NCBI GenBank assembly: GCA_018873245.2
Contig: JAEMBT020000006.1
Coordinates: forward strand, 14,230,387-14,294,386
Length of the DNA: 64,000 bases
Reading direction: 5' to 3'
Source: Archegozetes longisetosus
Lineage: Eukaryota; Arthropoda; Arachnida; Sarcoptiformes; Trhypochthoniidae
The notes beneath the pieces were generated by a model. The model saw nothing but the letters and a program-made list of their open reading frames with translations. It was not told the DNA's origin and did not search any database. Made by a program: the position numbers and the translations under genes. Of this stretch, positions 36,240 through 48,064 are shown piece by piece (the stretch's first letter is position 1; every line of letters starts with the position of its first letter).

Positions 36240-37520
36240 TTTTTGATGAATGTCTCAAAGCTTGGATAACTTATGCGTCTGAATCAATCAATATTGACGT
36301 TGACTTGTGATGAACGGGCAGCCTCACTTTTAAGCTTTTAATCTATAGACATCGAAAACGTTCTCTATGTCAATCAAATCTGATCGTAAATCATCCATTA
36401 ATATTTCTATAAATTTCTAACTAATGAATACTTTGCTTTTTCATCTCATACATTGTTGTCATGTTATTTGTGAGTTTAGTTTTATAAAGAAAAGTGAAAA
36501 CCTGTTATGATTTATCTCTTCTCAACAACATAAAGCACTAGTAGTAGAGTCAATGTATTTATTGAGTTTAGTTTTCAATTTTTCCTAAGTCAAAGTAAAT
36601 ACTAAATTGAACGACACACAAGTTAATTGACAATAATGAGTATATTTATGATCTTAGTCATACAAATGTTACAAAATGAAGTAATTGTTGATGTTTTTCT
36701 CGTTAATCCAATCTAATGACACATTTAACTGACTAAGGTGTTTCTCGTGAAAACTGGCTATTAATTGAAAAATTAGGGTTACATAAAATTGGTTCCCCAA
36801 GGTTTTCTAACTGAAATAATAATTCGATTTATCCTTCACTTGATTCATACTTCAGGCTATTGTAAACCACATATCCCTATACACTTTAATAGATAAGGTA
36901 AAAGAAATCCTATCGATAGTACCGTCGACAGATAAAAGTTATGTATTTGTCACCACTAAAAACATGCAGAAGAATTTATAAACCTAAGGGCTCAGTAACT
37001 CATTCAGATCTGATATTCAGTATGTCATTACGTTTAGTGATGTTAATCGATAAACGAATACTTAAAAGATTAGTTTAGAACATTGGTAAAATACAATTTG
37101 ACACATCTTTGTATTAAGTTAGTTGAGTCAATGCCACATCGGTTACAAGAAGTGATAGCTCGAGAGGACAGTCCAACTTATCATTAACATTATTTAAATT
37201 GAATCACAGTTGACTGTTGAACTGTTTTGATTGAAATAGTTTGATATATTTTATCAGTAGCTTTCATTCTATGACTTATTGTTTTTCTTATGAATATCAA
37301 ATAAATTGACTTTAGCTACGAATAACGTTATTACTCATATGCTTTTTAATTACTGAGTAGTGCCATAATTTGACGCTATAAACTTATAGTTTCAATTTCT
37401 GTATCGTCCCTCTTATCTTATCCAAACGCATCAGAGATTAATCCGGGATCTACGCATAACTTTTTTCGACCGACTGTACTTAACATTAATTAGAAGTGAA
37501 GCAAAAATTTAAAACAACTG
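36240..37520. other. Intergenic DNA
   Basis: AT-rich; I see no gene, RNA or clear repeat. Confidence 0.4.
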
Positions 37521-37529
37521 TATTATCAG

Positions 37530-38108
37530 CAGAGTCTTAACTTTGTTGGAAATCCAACTTTTTATTAGATAAGCGAAAAGCTAGGATTCAAAGATATGAG
37601 TGCCAATCACCAAATAACAATTAATTTGGGCTCATATTTATGTTCCTATAAATCCTATTTTTGGGGGTTATTCCTATAAATCCTATAAACCTTATTTTTG
37701 CTAGATTTTTACCTAAAAACGCACAATTTTGTTCAATTAGACATAAATTCAATGAATTTTTAGAGTTATACATAAATTGGTTCATAAAATTTAATATAAA
37801 TTCGAGTACAAATTTAAATTTTCTGGAAATTTGCTAAACTTTTGTTTCAACAAAATAATTATTTGATTTATTTTAAACTAATTTTCTTAATTTTGAACGC
37901 AAATAATCCATTTTTGCCATTTTTCAGATAAATTTGCAACTTTTAAAGTTTTAACACCAAAAATAATGTTAAAAATTAATACTTTATGCCCCAAAATGTC
38001 TAAAACATGGCTTTTTAGTCCTATTTTTAAGTCCTACTTTTGGTCATTTTGAGTCCTAAAATCCTACCTATTTTTGCCTGTTTTAAGTCCTATAAAGTTA
38101 AGACTCTG
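37530..38108. mobile_element. hAT-type MITE with 8-bp target duplication
   Basis: Perfect 15-bp inverted ends (CAGAGTCTTAACTTT and its reverse complement) bound 579 bp, and the exact 8-bp duplication ATTATCAG flanks both sides (37522-37529 and 38109-38116). An 8-bp duplication with ends starting CAG fits the hAT superfamily. Inside, each end is rich in copies of a short word like TCCTATTTTTG and AAATCCTATA. No coding capacity. The intact duplication suggests a fairly young insertion. Confidence 0.88.
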
Positions 38109-38218
38109 ATTATCAGTGAGAGTCATCTCAAGTGGAATCACTTCAAAGTTTCGAAAATTCCGTTCTTCAACATTATCTGAGAAAATGATTCCGATTTCTA
38201 AACAAAATAAACTAAATA

Positions 38219-38357
38219 CAGCTAAATCTCTCTATCTTGAACACGCAGTTAAAGCCTTTTTATAAAGGCATAAATAAATGCATAAGAAACTAAGGCTTAC
38301 TTTTAATCTTTTTTAAAAATGACTTAACTACATGTTCAAGATGGAGAGGTTTAGCTG
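38219..38357. mobile_element. Short Tc1/mariner or pogo-like MITE
   Basis: A 139-bp element between TA dinucleotides (38217-38218, 38358-38359). The inverted ends match over about 27 bp with few mismatches: CAGCTAAATCTCTCTATCTT against CAGCTAAACCTCTCCATCTT (reverse complement of the right end). TA flanks and CAG-type ends resemble pogo/Tigger-like elements. Too short to code. Confidence 0.75.
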
Positions 38358-39734
38358 TATTTGAACTAAAATTCTCAAATATTAAATAGACTAACAGTTT
38401 CGCAGAAGTCAGTTTTGCAGAATGACATTTTAACAAGTCAATTTAGCTAAAAAGTTCAGTTTCTCTGCATTCCTATTTTTAGCTTAGACTTTAAAAGATT
38501 CCTCTATTTTTCAATTTCCTCTTCATTATGAAGAGTTCGAGTTTTAAAAATGCATGTTCCGAGTACACACTTTACGTTCTATGCAAAAATATTTAATCAT
38601 GATGTAATCAATTCTGAGAGTTCTTGAAACAATGATAAACTATAAATAGAAGTTGAGCCAAATTAGTAAATATAAAAACTAGAGATCTTGTTCAACTATT
38701 CATAAAGCATGTTTAAATATTTTTCGTAACTCCACTAATAAGTGAAGAGTTATATTTTTAAAATTTCAAAATTGAGCTCAAATATTATTGGAAATGAATT
38801 TAGGAGATCTAATATTTAATCAATTTAAATCAATAATATTTAATATTTAATATATGTATATCACGCTTTCTGCATCTTAATATTTAAAAAATGGCATTAA
38901 CCCTCGCGCAGCTAAGGGTTTTTTGTAACGTGAACGTCTAACGAAGTCATATTGACCCTGTAATGTTTTCTGGACATTTAAAGTTTAATACTAAAGTTAT
39001 ATTTAAATTTATTCTATGTATAATGATGCACCTATTGAAAAATGTGATTGGGAGATGTAGTCGCAGAAAGTCAGTTCAGGTTTTCAGATAAAAATCTTAT
39101 CAAACTTTCCTTACTTTTCCCAGAAATCACATATTATAACTGTTCAATAACAAATAGGTATTTATTGAGCTAACTAAGAAGAAAAACTTTTACTTATTGC
39201 ACATCTAACCGAATACAAGTATTTTACACTCGAAAGTTACAAACTAATATGTCTAGCAATACTTTAGTGACTGATCATCATTCAGAATTGTTTTACATTT
39301 TATATCACGATTGCGATCAATGTGATTAGTTTGAACCCTTACGGTAATATATTTTCAAAATTTATGCGTAAAATCTTGTCCGCCCTTCAATATAGCAGCG
39401 TTAGTTTCAGTTTTCTTAGAAGCTTTTTAACTTACATCTGACATTTTATTTTTGAGATACTCAAACACTTTAAGAGATTTGATGAATGTTTAAAAAGTAT
39501 TTTAGTGTTTTGAAAGCATTTAATTGATTAAAATGCAAACTTTGATTCGGTATTATACAACATTTACCTTACATAAAAGTTCGTCATGATTAAAGGCAAA
39601 ATCACTAAATATCAATATTAAGTATTAAGTATTGACTAATTGTAGGTTTAACTTCATCTTTAATTTCTATAAACCTTATAGTTTTCAAACTAAACAAAAA
39701 AGTACATTTCACCTTCCAGGCCCCATATAGAGTT

Positions 39735-42700
39735 CAAAAAATTCGTTTCCCAGTAATCTGTCATTTATTTTCGTTTTTGTTTTTGATCAGCAGATAAAAA
39801 GTTAGCTTTTATTTTGATAAGTCAGGAAAAAATTGACATCAACTCATTGCTCATTAGTTATGAGAAGAGATCTTTGACTTTTTCTTGAAAAATATTTATT
39901 TTTGAATCAATCTCCGATAATTGAGGAATAACAAAATACTTTCTGTATTACGAAACTCATCGTTTCGTACAGTAAATTAAGTACAATTCATCGAAACTAG
40001 AACGAAGAAGTAAAGTTTTACAATTTAGATTTATATTTTTAAAGCGTTTAGGGTTGTATTATTCTGACCATTTGAGTCGGAATACTGAACCTAAAACTTT
40101 TATGTGAAAGATGACATGCTTTATAGTTGGTTAGTGCTATTGCATTAGTCATTTTATATTTCATTTTACGTAAAGTTTAAAAAATTAACATTTTTATCGA
40201 TATATTCCTCGAGTATTTTAATATTCAGTAATTTTAATGAAAATAAGATTGTTAACATATAAAAGTAAAATACTACCAAGTTTTAGTTTGATCAATTGTA
40301 CAACAAGTGAGAGGAAATTCACGAGAAAGACAAATTCAAATTAACTTGATTCCAACAAAGGGTATTTTATCTTAAAAATATTGCAAGGCTATAATTTGTT
40401 GGTAAAACATATTGCTCTTCGTAATCGATGATAGCCATGATCTGATTTGAATTAAAAACTGCGACTGAATCAAAATTACTCGCAATGTATGCCATAACTT
40501 GCAGGACATTGGATTAGATATGAAGAAAATTGCGGAGTTTCTTTCAAGTACAAGTTTGCATACTTTTACATGATACATTTCTATGATTTTAATCTTTCTA
40601 CTTGATATTCTAATTCTAATAATTTAATTGGTTTAAATGCATATTCTTCAAAAACTTGAAAAACATGATTAAACCTTGATACATGATATGCATAGTTAGG
40701 AGATAATATGAATAACAAAGAGTAATAATCAGTTATTGCTTAATGAATGAAAAAGAGAAAAACTCCTTCAAAGTTGCGCGATAGTTTTATTCGAATAGAA
40801 AGTTTAGCTTTGTCCCAAAACTCGATGAATTTGAGGTAATTTTTATTTTTATTTTACAAATTCGGATAAGAATTTAGTTTATTCTACATCTGTATCATCA
40901 GAAGTATCGCTTTCTAAAACTGCAGATTCACAATTGAAGTAATGTTATGTGGCCTCTGATACGATGCTGTGCAGAACACAACTTGCTGTACGTAAAGCAC
41001 ATAACGCTATAAAACTATATATTTTTAAAATCTGAAGTGCCAATCCTGTTAATTATCGTTAAAATTGATATGTTTTGTCATAGCAATAAATTATTTTCAC
41101 ATTGAAACATGCGACTACTTTTTTTAATATAGATAAAACACAAGTCAAAGGATATAATTAAAATAAAATTCAAATTAACTGGATATAATCGATTATTACT
41201 CTTTGCAAATCATATAGTAAAAAGTTTTGCAATATTAGTATAAAAAGCCTAATCCAACCAAAAAACCTAATCGAATCATAAAGCCTAAATAAAGAATCAG
41301 TTTCAAAAGTTTCACCACTGATTTATCCATTGAGTACAACTGTCCAAACGTGTAACCCAAGCGCTAAAAAAGGCGAAACCGAATACTAGAAATCCCAGAA
41401 TTAACAAAAGTGTTTGAAACTTTGGATTGCTTTTCATGGAAGAGGTATCGCTTGTCTTTTCAATGTCTTTTCCTGCAACCTTTAAGTTATTGCTAGTATT
41501 TATGATGCACGCATTTGCGATGTAATATAATATCCAGAAAATGATTGATAAGATATGTATGACACGGACATTCCATAGTGTAGACATAAGTAAGAAATTC
41601 TCGTTGGGACCAATATTCCAATCAACTGAAGCTATCAGAAAGTGGTCAAAAGGGTAGTATACGATGCAGCGCATCACTTCTAGAAGTGGTGCAATTTTCC
41701 TATTCAAAAATTTTAGATTAATTATTTTATGGAAGTCAAGTCAATATTGAATTCACTATTCACTAGTTATCAAATTGTAGTTTTGATACTTGCCTGTTAT
41801 CAAAAATAGCTCCAAACGATGTTAACGTGAATATTATGTAAGTCATCCCGATAAACCCATTCAAAGGAGAGAAACGCTTCAAATAGAATTTTAAGTTTAA
41901 AAAATAATCCAAACAAACATGAAAAGTAATCATTCTTACAATATAAGGGTGATCAGCAATCAGGAAAAATCCGAGTACTATAATAGAACCGTGAACGAAA
42001 ATATAAACTTTTCTCCAAAGTGGTATAAACGGGTCATAAGAGTATTTGGGTGAAGTTGGATCAGGTTCGGGTACATCACTGATCAAACCAAGTCTTGGTT
42101 TGCCTGGTGCCCAACCTGGACCTTTAAATAGAGCTGACATTTTGTTACCAAAGCCTTCAACAGATTTTAATTTTTTCCATATGTCTCGATAATAACCGAA
42201 TTGCAAAATCATTGAGTCAAATGTTTTCGGAGTTGGCGAAACAACACCGAAAACAATCTTTTCCTTCTCTGTTTGATAAGTACCGAAAATTCTGTCCCAT
42301 ATCATGATGAGTGCTCCATAGTTTTTATCGATGCAGTAGGGATTCCTTCCATGATGTACTCGGTGTTGTCGGGGAGTGTTTATTATGTATTCAATAAAAC
42401 CCAAATTACCGACAACGTCATTGTGTAACCAAATCTGATAAATTAGACTGAACTGAATGTGAACCACTAATATTGGTGGAGGAATTATTATAGCCAATGG
42501 CAGTGGAAATATCTGTCAAATAATTCAAAAATGTTACTCATTCAAACTAAATTAATAAATAACTTATTTTCAATTGATTTTGATCATGGAAATAGTTATT
42601 TATTAAGTTTCGTAAACTAACATCATAGATAACAAGATCAACGATGGAATCCCTGATTGTGGTACTAATGTTTATGTCTTCTGCCATATGGTGGAACTGA

Positions 42701-44395
42701 TGGGCAGCCCATAATATATTAAACTCGTGCAAAGCTCTGTGAGTCCAGTAGTAGACAAACTCTACTAAAAGTAGAGAGAAGAGCCATGTCCAAACTGAAT
42801 GAAGCGGTAGATCAACAATGCGGTAATTATCGTAAAGCCACGTGAATATGGTCACTACAACACCCAACAGGAACACTCTAATGAAGAGAATAATGTTCAA
42901 TTTTTTTTCGATGAAGAACTGTATATATAGTAAGGACTTAAAAAACATGGTTGCTCGCTATGTTAATATACTTTGTCATTATTTTTTCTATCATTTTATA
43001 ATTGATTTAGAATTGGTTTTAATTGAATTGATTTATTAATGAATGAATGAATAGTGAATAATTTAATGTGTGCCACACATAGAGTCGAACCCTAATTGAG
43101 TGCTAATTGAGTAAAATGAATCAATTTATGGAAATAAAAGTTAGAACTATTTGTTTTGCAACATTCAACTGTTAACACAGACATGAAAGATCATTAACTA
43201 GTTTATCATCATTTGATTGTTGTAATTTAGGAGACACAACAATTATAATCTTAGATCGAATCAATGGCTGATGTCTGCATTTATAATTAAATATTCAAGA
43301 AACCAATGGTTCAAATTGTAGTTTATATGAATTGGTTCACTTCCTCGAACAGTTTGAAATCTTAAAATTTGTTGAACTATGAAACATAGACTTTCTTTTT
43401 GTTTGTTTCACTCCTTCAAAATGAAGCTTTACATACGAGCAGATTCTCTTTTCAGTAAAAACCAGATTTAATAGTGTAAGATTTGATAAGCTTATTCATA
43501 CCTCGCGAACGTGAATATGATTGAAGAACCAATATTTATCACAAAGTCTTGGAATCGAGAAAGGTCTTTTCGTTGAAAGAATCTAACGATTTGTTCTATA
43601 ACTATTAGAACACCAATTGCTGGTATTAACTAAGAATAGATCAGAACAATAAGGTTGCAAGTACACAGATAAGAATGTGTGAAGAAGTAAATCTAAAAAT
43701 CAGTTGAGTAAAAGCTACTTTAACATTGAGCAGTTTGAGAAAAGCACACTTTCAAACTAGAGTAGGTATCAAAATAGTTAAATGAAATTGCAATAAATAA
43801 TTAATAGAAAACTAGCTCAAATAGCTTTTAGAACATAGAGTTTCATTTGCTGAAAAATCATTAGATAAATGAAATTAAGATGAGTAATTACCCCAACTTC
43901 ATAGTTTGGTACTTGATGGGGATCATCATAAGTATAATCTGACGGCGCCAATATATAAAACAATGAAAATAGTTGCTCTACAATTCTGTTGGCAATATCT
44001 TTAACACATTGCTGACCAACTGATGTTGAAGTCTCATTAAAAAAGCCGATTGTATTGAAAAAAGATCTCATTTTAATGAAGAGTAACTCAAATACAGTTT
44101 AATACAATAAACGCTTGACTCACAAGAGTACCTTGTTCTGCTGCCCAGCAGATAAATTTGAGTTAATACAAAAGGATGTTTGCCTCATTTATATACCGAG
44201 GACATCCAAGCCTTGGCAAATAATTTTGCAATCCTAATAATAATACATTAATTAATGGTTTAAAGACGTATTTCGTCGAGAAAACGATTTGATCCAAAAC
44301 TTCTGTCTTCTTGGATGGTGTGATTCCACGTGTAGTCCTTACGATGGTACAGAAAAACTGTCCAACTCCGTGATTGGCTAGAGCAACTCAGGGTA
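39735..44395. repeat. Segmental duplication, copy 1 (AGMO block)
   Basis: This block matches 52620-56945 in the same orientation. Shared sequence runs from about CAGTAATCTGT (39740) through the AGMO gene to the far side of exon 1, ending near CCGTGATTGGCTA (44372-44384). Exons and short introns are nearly identical; intergenic parts are more diverged. About 345 bp (39952-40300) and several hundred bp (about 40700-41230) occur only in this copy. Confidence 0.85.
41312..44071 (-). CDS. AGMO: Alkylglycerol monooxygenase, copy 1, five exons
   Basis: ER membrane, tetrahydrobiopterin-dependent enzyme that cleaves the ether bond of alkylglycerols; fatty acid hydroxylase superfamily, di-iron. Exons on minus: 44071-43892, 43629-43502, 42877-42622, 42512-41794, 41699-41312, total 1,671 bp and 556 residues with all phases matching. 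Histidine boxes: HRALH (149-153), HQFHH (162-166), H218 in WLHNDVVGN, and HRVHH (238-242). Other AGMO text: DYTYDDPHQVPNYE, NYRIVDLPLHSVWTW, YCIDKNYGALIMIWDRIFGT and FKGPGWAPGKPRLGL. Intron 4 has a GC donor (ACAG then GCAAGT). It is about 110 residues longer than human AGMO (445), mainly in a hydrophobic C-terminal part with extra membrane helices. Confidence 0.95.
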
Positions 44396-44544
44396 TTAGT
44401 TTTTTCTAGCAAATGATAGGTTATACTTTGAAGTTTCGAAATATAAAATTATTAATAGCAGCTAATTTTCTGAATAATAGTCTCTATTTTCATATATTTT
44501 GAAACTCTTAGTGCGTTCATCTATTTCTAATTTTCAAGGTTAGT

Positions 44545-44975
44545 ATTTCATATTGACTCGATTCATAGACCTATTGGATACATTATTCTTATAACGCAGT
44601 GGTTCCCATACTTTGTTGGGTATCTATTAAATATAACGATATGATACCAATAATCCTCGTCTTTTTTGTACTTAATATAACCATTCATGTAATGACGTAT
44701 GGATATTACGCTTTATCTGTATTGGGTCCTAAAGTTCAAAGCATTTGGTGCGGAATAATATATAACGCAACTACAAATATTGCAATTTATGATTTGGGGC
44801 ACCTATGAGATCTTATTTTTCAAACGAACTAATTATCCTATGGGTTGGTTTTACGTATGCTTCGGATAGGATCCTTTATTTTTCTACATATTCTATGATT
44901 TCTATAAACAATCTTATATTAAGAGAAGAATACTAATTGCTATAAGAGCAAAATTATTGAAAGAAAGATTTTCGT
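44545..44975 (+). pseudogene. Broken ELOVL copy
   Basis: Reads TRFIDLLDTLFL and then jumps to VVPILCWVSIKYNDMIP, losing about 20 codons that should include HLYHH. It goes on through VMTYGYYALSVLGPKVQ, needs a frameshift near 44745, then gives ITQLQILQFMIWGTYE and, after an in-frame TAG, DPLFFYIFYDFYKQSY. The closest relative here is the last exon of the ELOVL at 29.4-30.4 kb. Without the catalytic histidines and with a frame break it is dead. It lies just upstream of AGMO copy 1, facing away. Confidence 0.88.
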
Positions 44976-45287
44976 AAACTTATATAACCATGAAGTTTGT
45001 CAAAAATATGAATCAAAAGGATGATAGGAATAAATATATTTGATATTTTGAATTTAAGTCAATCTTAAAAGGAATTCCAATTGAAAGCTGGATTGAGACT
45101 AAATCAGCCTTATCCGCAAATAACACTTAAGCTTTAGTGAAATTATGGCTTGACTGAGGACTAACTTTAATCACTTGAGGTGTAACTTCAAGTTACCACT
45201 TACGGATTTTTCGTAAAAAATTGACCCTAAGTTATCACTTGAGTTCAAGTCAGTCTTGTGAATATGAAGCCTGTTTTTGAAAAATAA

Positions 45288-45392
45288 CTTGGCGAATAGG
45301 TCATTTTCTATGCATTAAAATACTTTCTACCTTGAACTCAATATAGAAAGCATTTTTAAATGCATGATTAAAGACCTATTTGCTAAGATATT
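45288..45392. repeat. Short hairpin repeat
   Basis: Arms of about 45 bp form an imperfect palindrome: AATAGGTCATTTTCTATGCA on the left against AATAGGTCTTTAATCATGCA (reverse complement) on the right, with CTTTCTA near the loop. MITE-like, non-coding. Confidence 0.65.
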
Positions 45393-45424
45393 TCTTCAAA
45401 TGATAATTGCCACTTAAGTTACTA

Positions 45425-46985
45425 TTTTAAAGTTATTGTTTAAGTGGTGTTTATGAGTAAGACAGAATAAAATTAGTGGCGGAAGTATTTCAATAACATT
45501 TTTAATGAGAACATAATTGGCAATAGTTTGAAATTTTGTTTACGATATAAACGTAACATTTATATTTCAAAACCATTAATGGCACTACATATACAATTTT
45601 AACAGTAAGGTTATGACGGATAAATTTGTTAAATTTTATTTTGTCGTCAATACACTATAATCTAAGTATTACAAAATTCTATAAAGATTTTCCTGATAAA
45701 AGTGTTTTGTAAACTGATTGACTATCTCTTGAATGTGGTTTACTGAGAGAATATTCATATCAGCTGTTGTCAGTCTACCTCATCTTGCGGACCAGGTTCA
45801 ATATGTCTGGTTCTAATTATCTGACCAAATAATTAGAAAATTGAAGTAAAATATTCATTTATTGGGAGTTCATGGAAAAAATTTAAATTTCAATGTATTG
45901 ACTTAATCAAAATGTCTTAAAGCTTTTAAAAGCAGTTTTCTCAATTAATACAAAATTCCAATATTTTCTCTGAGAAAACACTTAGGCATTTGTTAGTTAT
46001 ATTTCGAGACCCTCGACCCTTTAAAAACCTATTAAGGCATGATTTAACAAATGATTGGCGTAATTTGTGTGGACCATTCCATAAATTATATTTTTTTACT
46101 ATACTTTATCACTATGGTATGTGAAAAAGGGAAAGAAATGCTTAGATGTCTCACAAGTAATTTATGAATAAATGTATACTCTTCAATGCTCTAATTGTGG
46201 AAATTACAACATTTCTTAGTTCAATAGGAAGGCGGAAATCTTGAGTGAAAAGTTTTGTAAGTATTAAGAGATAAATTGATTATTAAATTTGTGATGTCAT
46301 TTACATAATGCAGAATCATTTCTATTAATCAGTTTATTTCTTAATGCTTATGAAATTTTTTACTCAACATTTCCGTCTTATTGAACTAAGAAATGTAATT
46401 TTCATGATAAAAAACTTTCTATTAAAGAATATAGACTGGTGGTCGACATTTGTAGACTCGCGGACCTGATCCAGCTCAATCATTGATTTTATTTGACCAG
46501 TCGAAAGTCAATACATTGAAATTTAAATATTTTCCATAAACTCCCAATAAATGAATATTTTACTTCAATTTTCTAACTGCTTGGCTCGATAATTACCTAG
46601 ACACATTGAATCTAATCTGCGAGATGGGGTTGACTGACAACGGCTGATATGAAGATTCTCTCAACAAACCACATTCAAGAGATAGTCAATCAGTTTACAA
46701 AACACTTTTATCAGGAAAATCTTTATAGAATTTTGTAATACTTAGATTATAGTATATTGACGACAAAATAAAATTTAACAATTTTATCCGTCAGAACCTT
46801 ACAATTAATATTGCATCAGTCGTGCCATTAATGATTTCGAAAACTTAATAATAGTTTTAGTCTTAAGAAATTTTTCAAACTATTGCCAATTAGATTCTTG
46901 TTACGAACGCTATTGAAATTTTTTCCGCCACCAATTATATTTATCATATTCACAAACACCATTTAAGAAATAACTCGAAAAAGCT
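45425..46985. repeat. Large fold-back repeat with a nested palindrome
   Basis: Outer arms 45425-45905 and 46505-46985 are inverted copies, moderately diverged. Shared blocks include AAGTGTTTTGTAAACTGATT (left) against its inverse near 46700, TTAGTGGCGGAA against TTGGTGGCGGAA, and CAATGTATTGACTT. The 600-bp centre carries a second, separate palindrome (46200-46286 against 46322-46403). No transposase. A third, single arm copy lies at 51805-51958, so this is a repeat family. Confidence 0.75.
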
Positions 46986-46989
46986 ATAA

Positions 46990-48060
46990 CAAAAAACCAA
47001 AAATATATGCATGAATTAAAATTATTATATGCGCATATATATACATGAAAAATTTCAAATGTGTATTTAATATACACTAAAATGTTAATTTAAAAATCAG
47101 ATATACAAATGAAGGTTGGAAATTTACTATAAAATACATTTTCAAGTTCCATTGTAATTATTTTGTAAAAATTTCATTTTATGACTTGCGAGTGCTATAT
47201 TAGCCATTCCATTATATACCACACGATGACTGAACCGCCACCGACGGTATGTATAGAGAAAATTATTTTATTTTTTTCAAATCGTGCCAATAATTATGAA
47301 AGCCGTCGGACCGTCCAAATTAATTTCTTTTTTAACTCTGAAAATGATACTTTGCAATTCTGCAGTGATGAGTTTTAAACTATTCTCAGCTGGTTTTATA
47401 GTTGTGAAAAGTGTATTTTAGCATTAAGATACATTATGCAGGCGCCAATCAGTGCAACTCGAAAATTGATAAATTTTCTATTATAGCTTCGTATTTGATG
47501 TATTATTACAAAATTTTATTAAATTATCTAACACTATCCAAAACTTATATTAAAAATATCGGTTGGTTTTATAGTTATGAAAGAGACTATATTCATTATC
47601 CTGGAGTTCAGGACAATCGAATAGAGTGCTCTTTCAGTAGACCCTTAAAACCCATACCCAACCTAACTTTCTTACATTATTGAATAGTTTTAAAATGAAA
47701 TCGATTTCCGACTTTGCGTTCATTCTTATTTTATCGCTTTTCAATGTAAGAAGTGAACTAATTCAAAACCTTGTGTACTTTAAAGTTAATTTTATCTTAA
47801 TCGCAAACTTTTGATCTGTCTTTGAATTTTGTTCAGCTTAAGTTTTAAATTAAAACTTTTCATGATTTAATTTTTTATTCGAATATGATTTTTGAATCAG
47901 TATATCTAACTCAATTATTCAGTCGTTTTGAGTAATTCTGCCTGAACAGAAATTCATAACATATTTTAAAAAGCGTGTATTTCTCTTAAGATTACTGTAA
48001 ATAATTTGTACAATTTTAATTTTAGAAAATATTTTGGTTTAAGTTTTTAAATATCATAAT
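46990..48060. other. Spacer with two unrecognised short ORFs
   Basis: Frames at 47181-47378 and 47411-47683 (plus) are open for 65 and 90 codons but show no domain and no splice or coding context. I treat them as chance. Confidence 0.35.
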
Positions 48061-48064
48061 CATT

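Noticed and set aside
47181-47683. Two adjacent short ORFs
   Set aside because: No recognisable domain; separate frames that do not join at splice signals.
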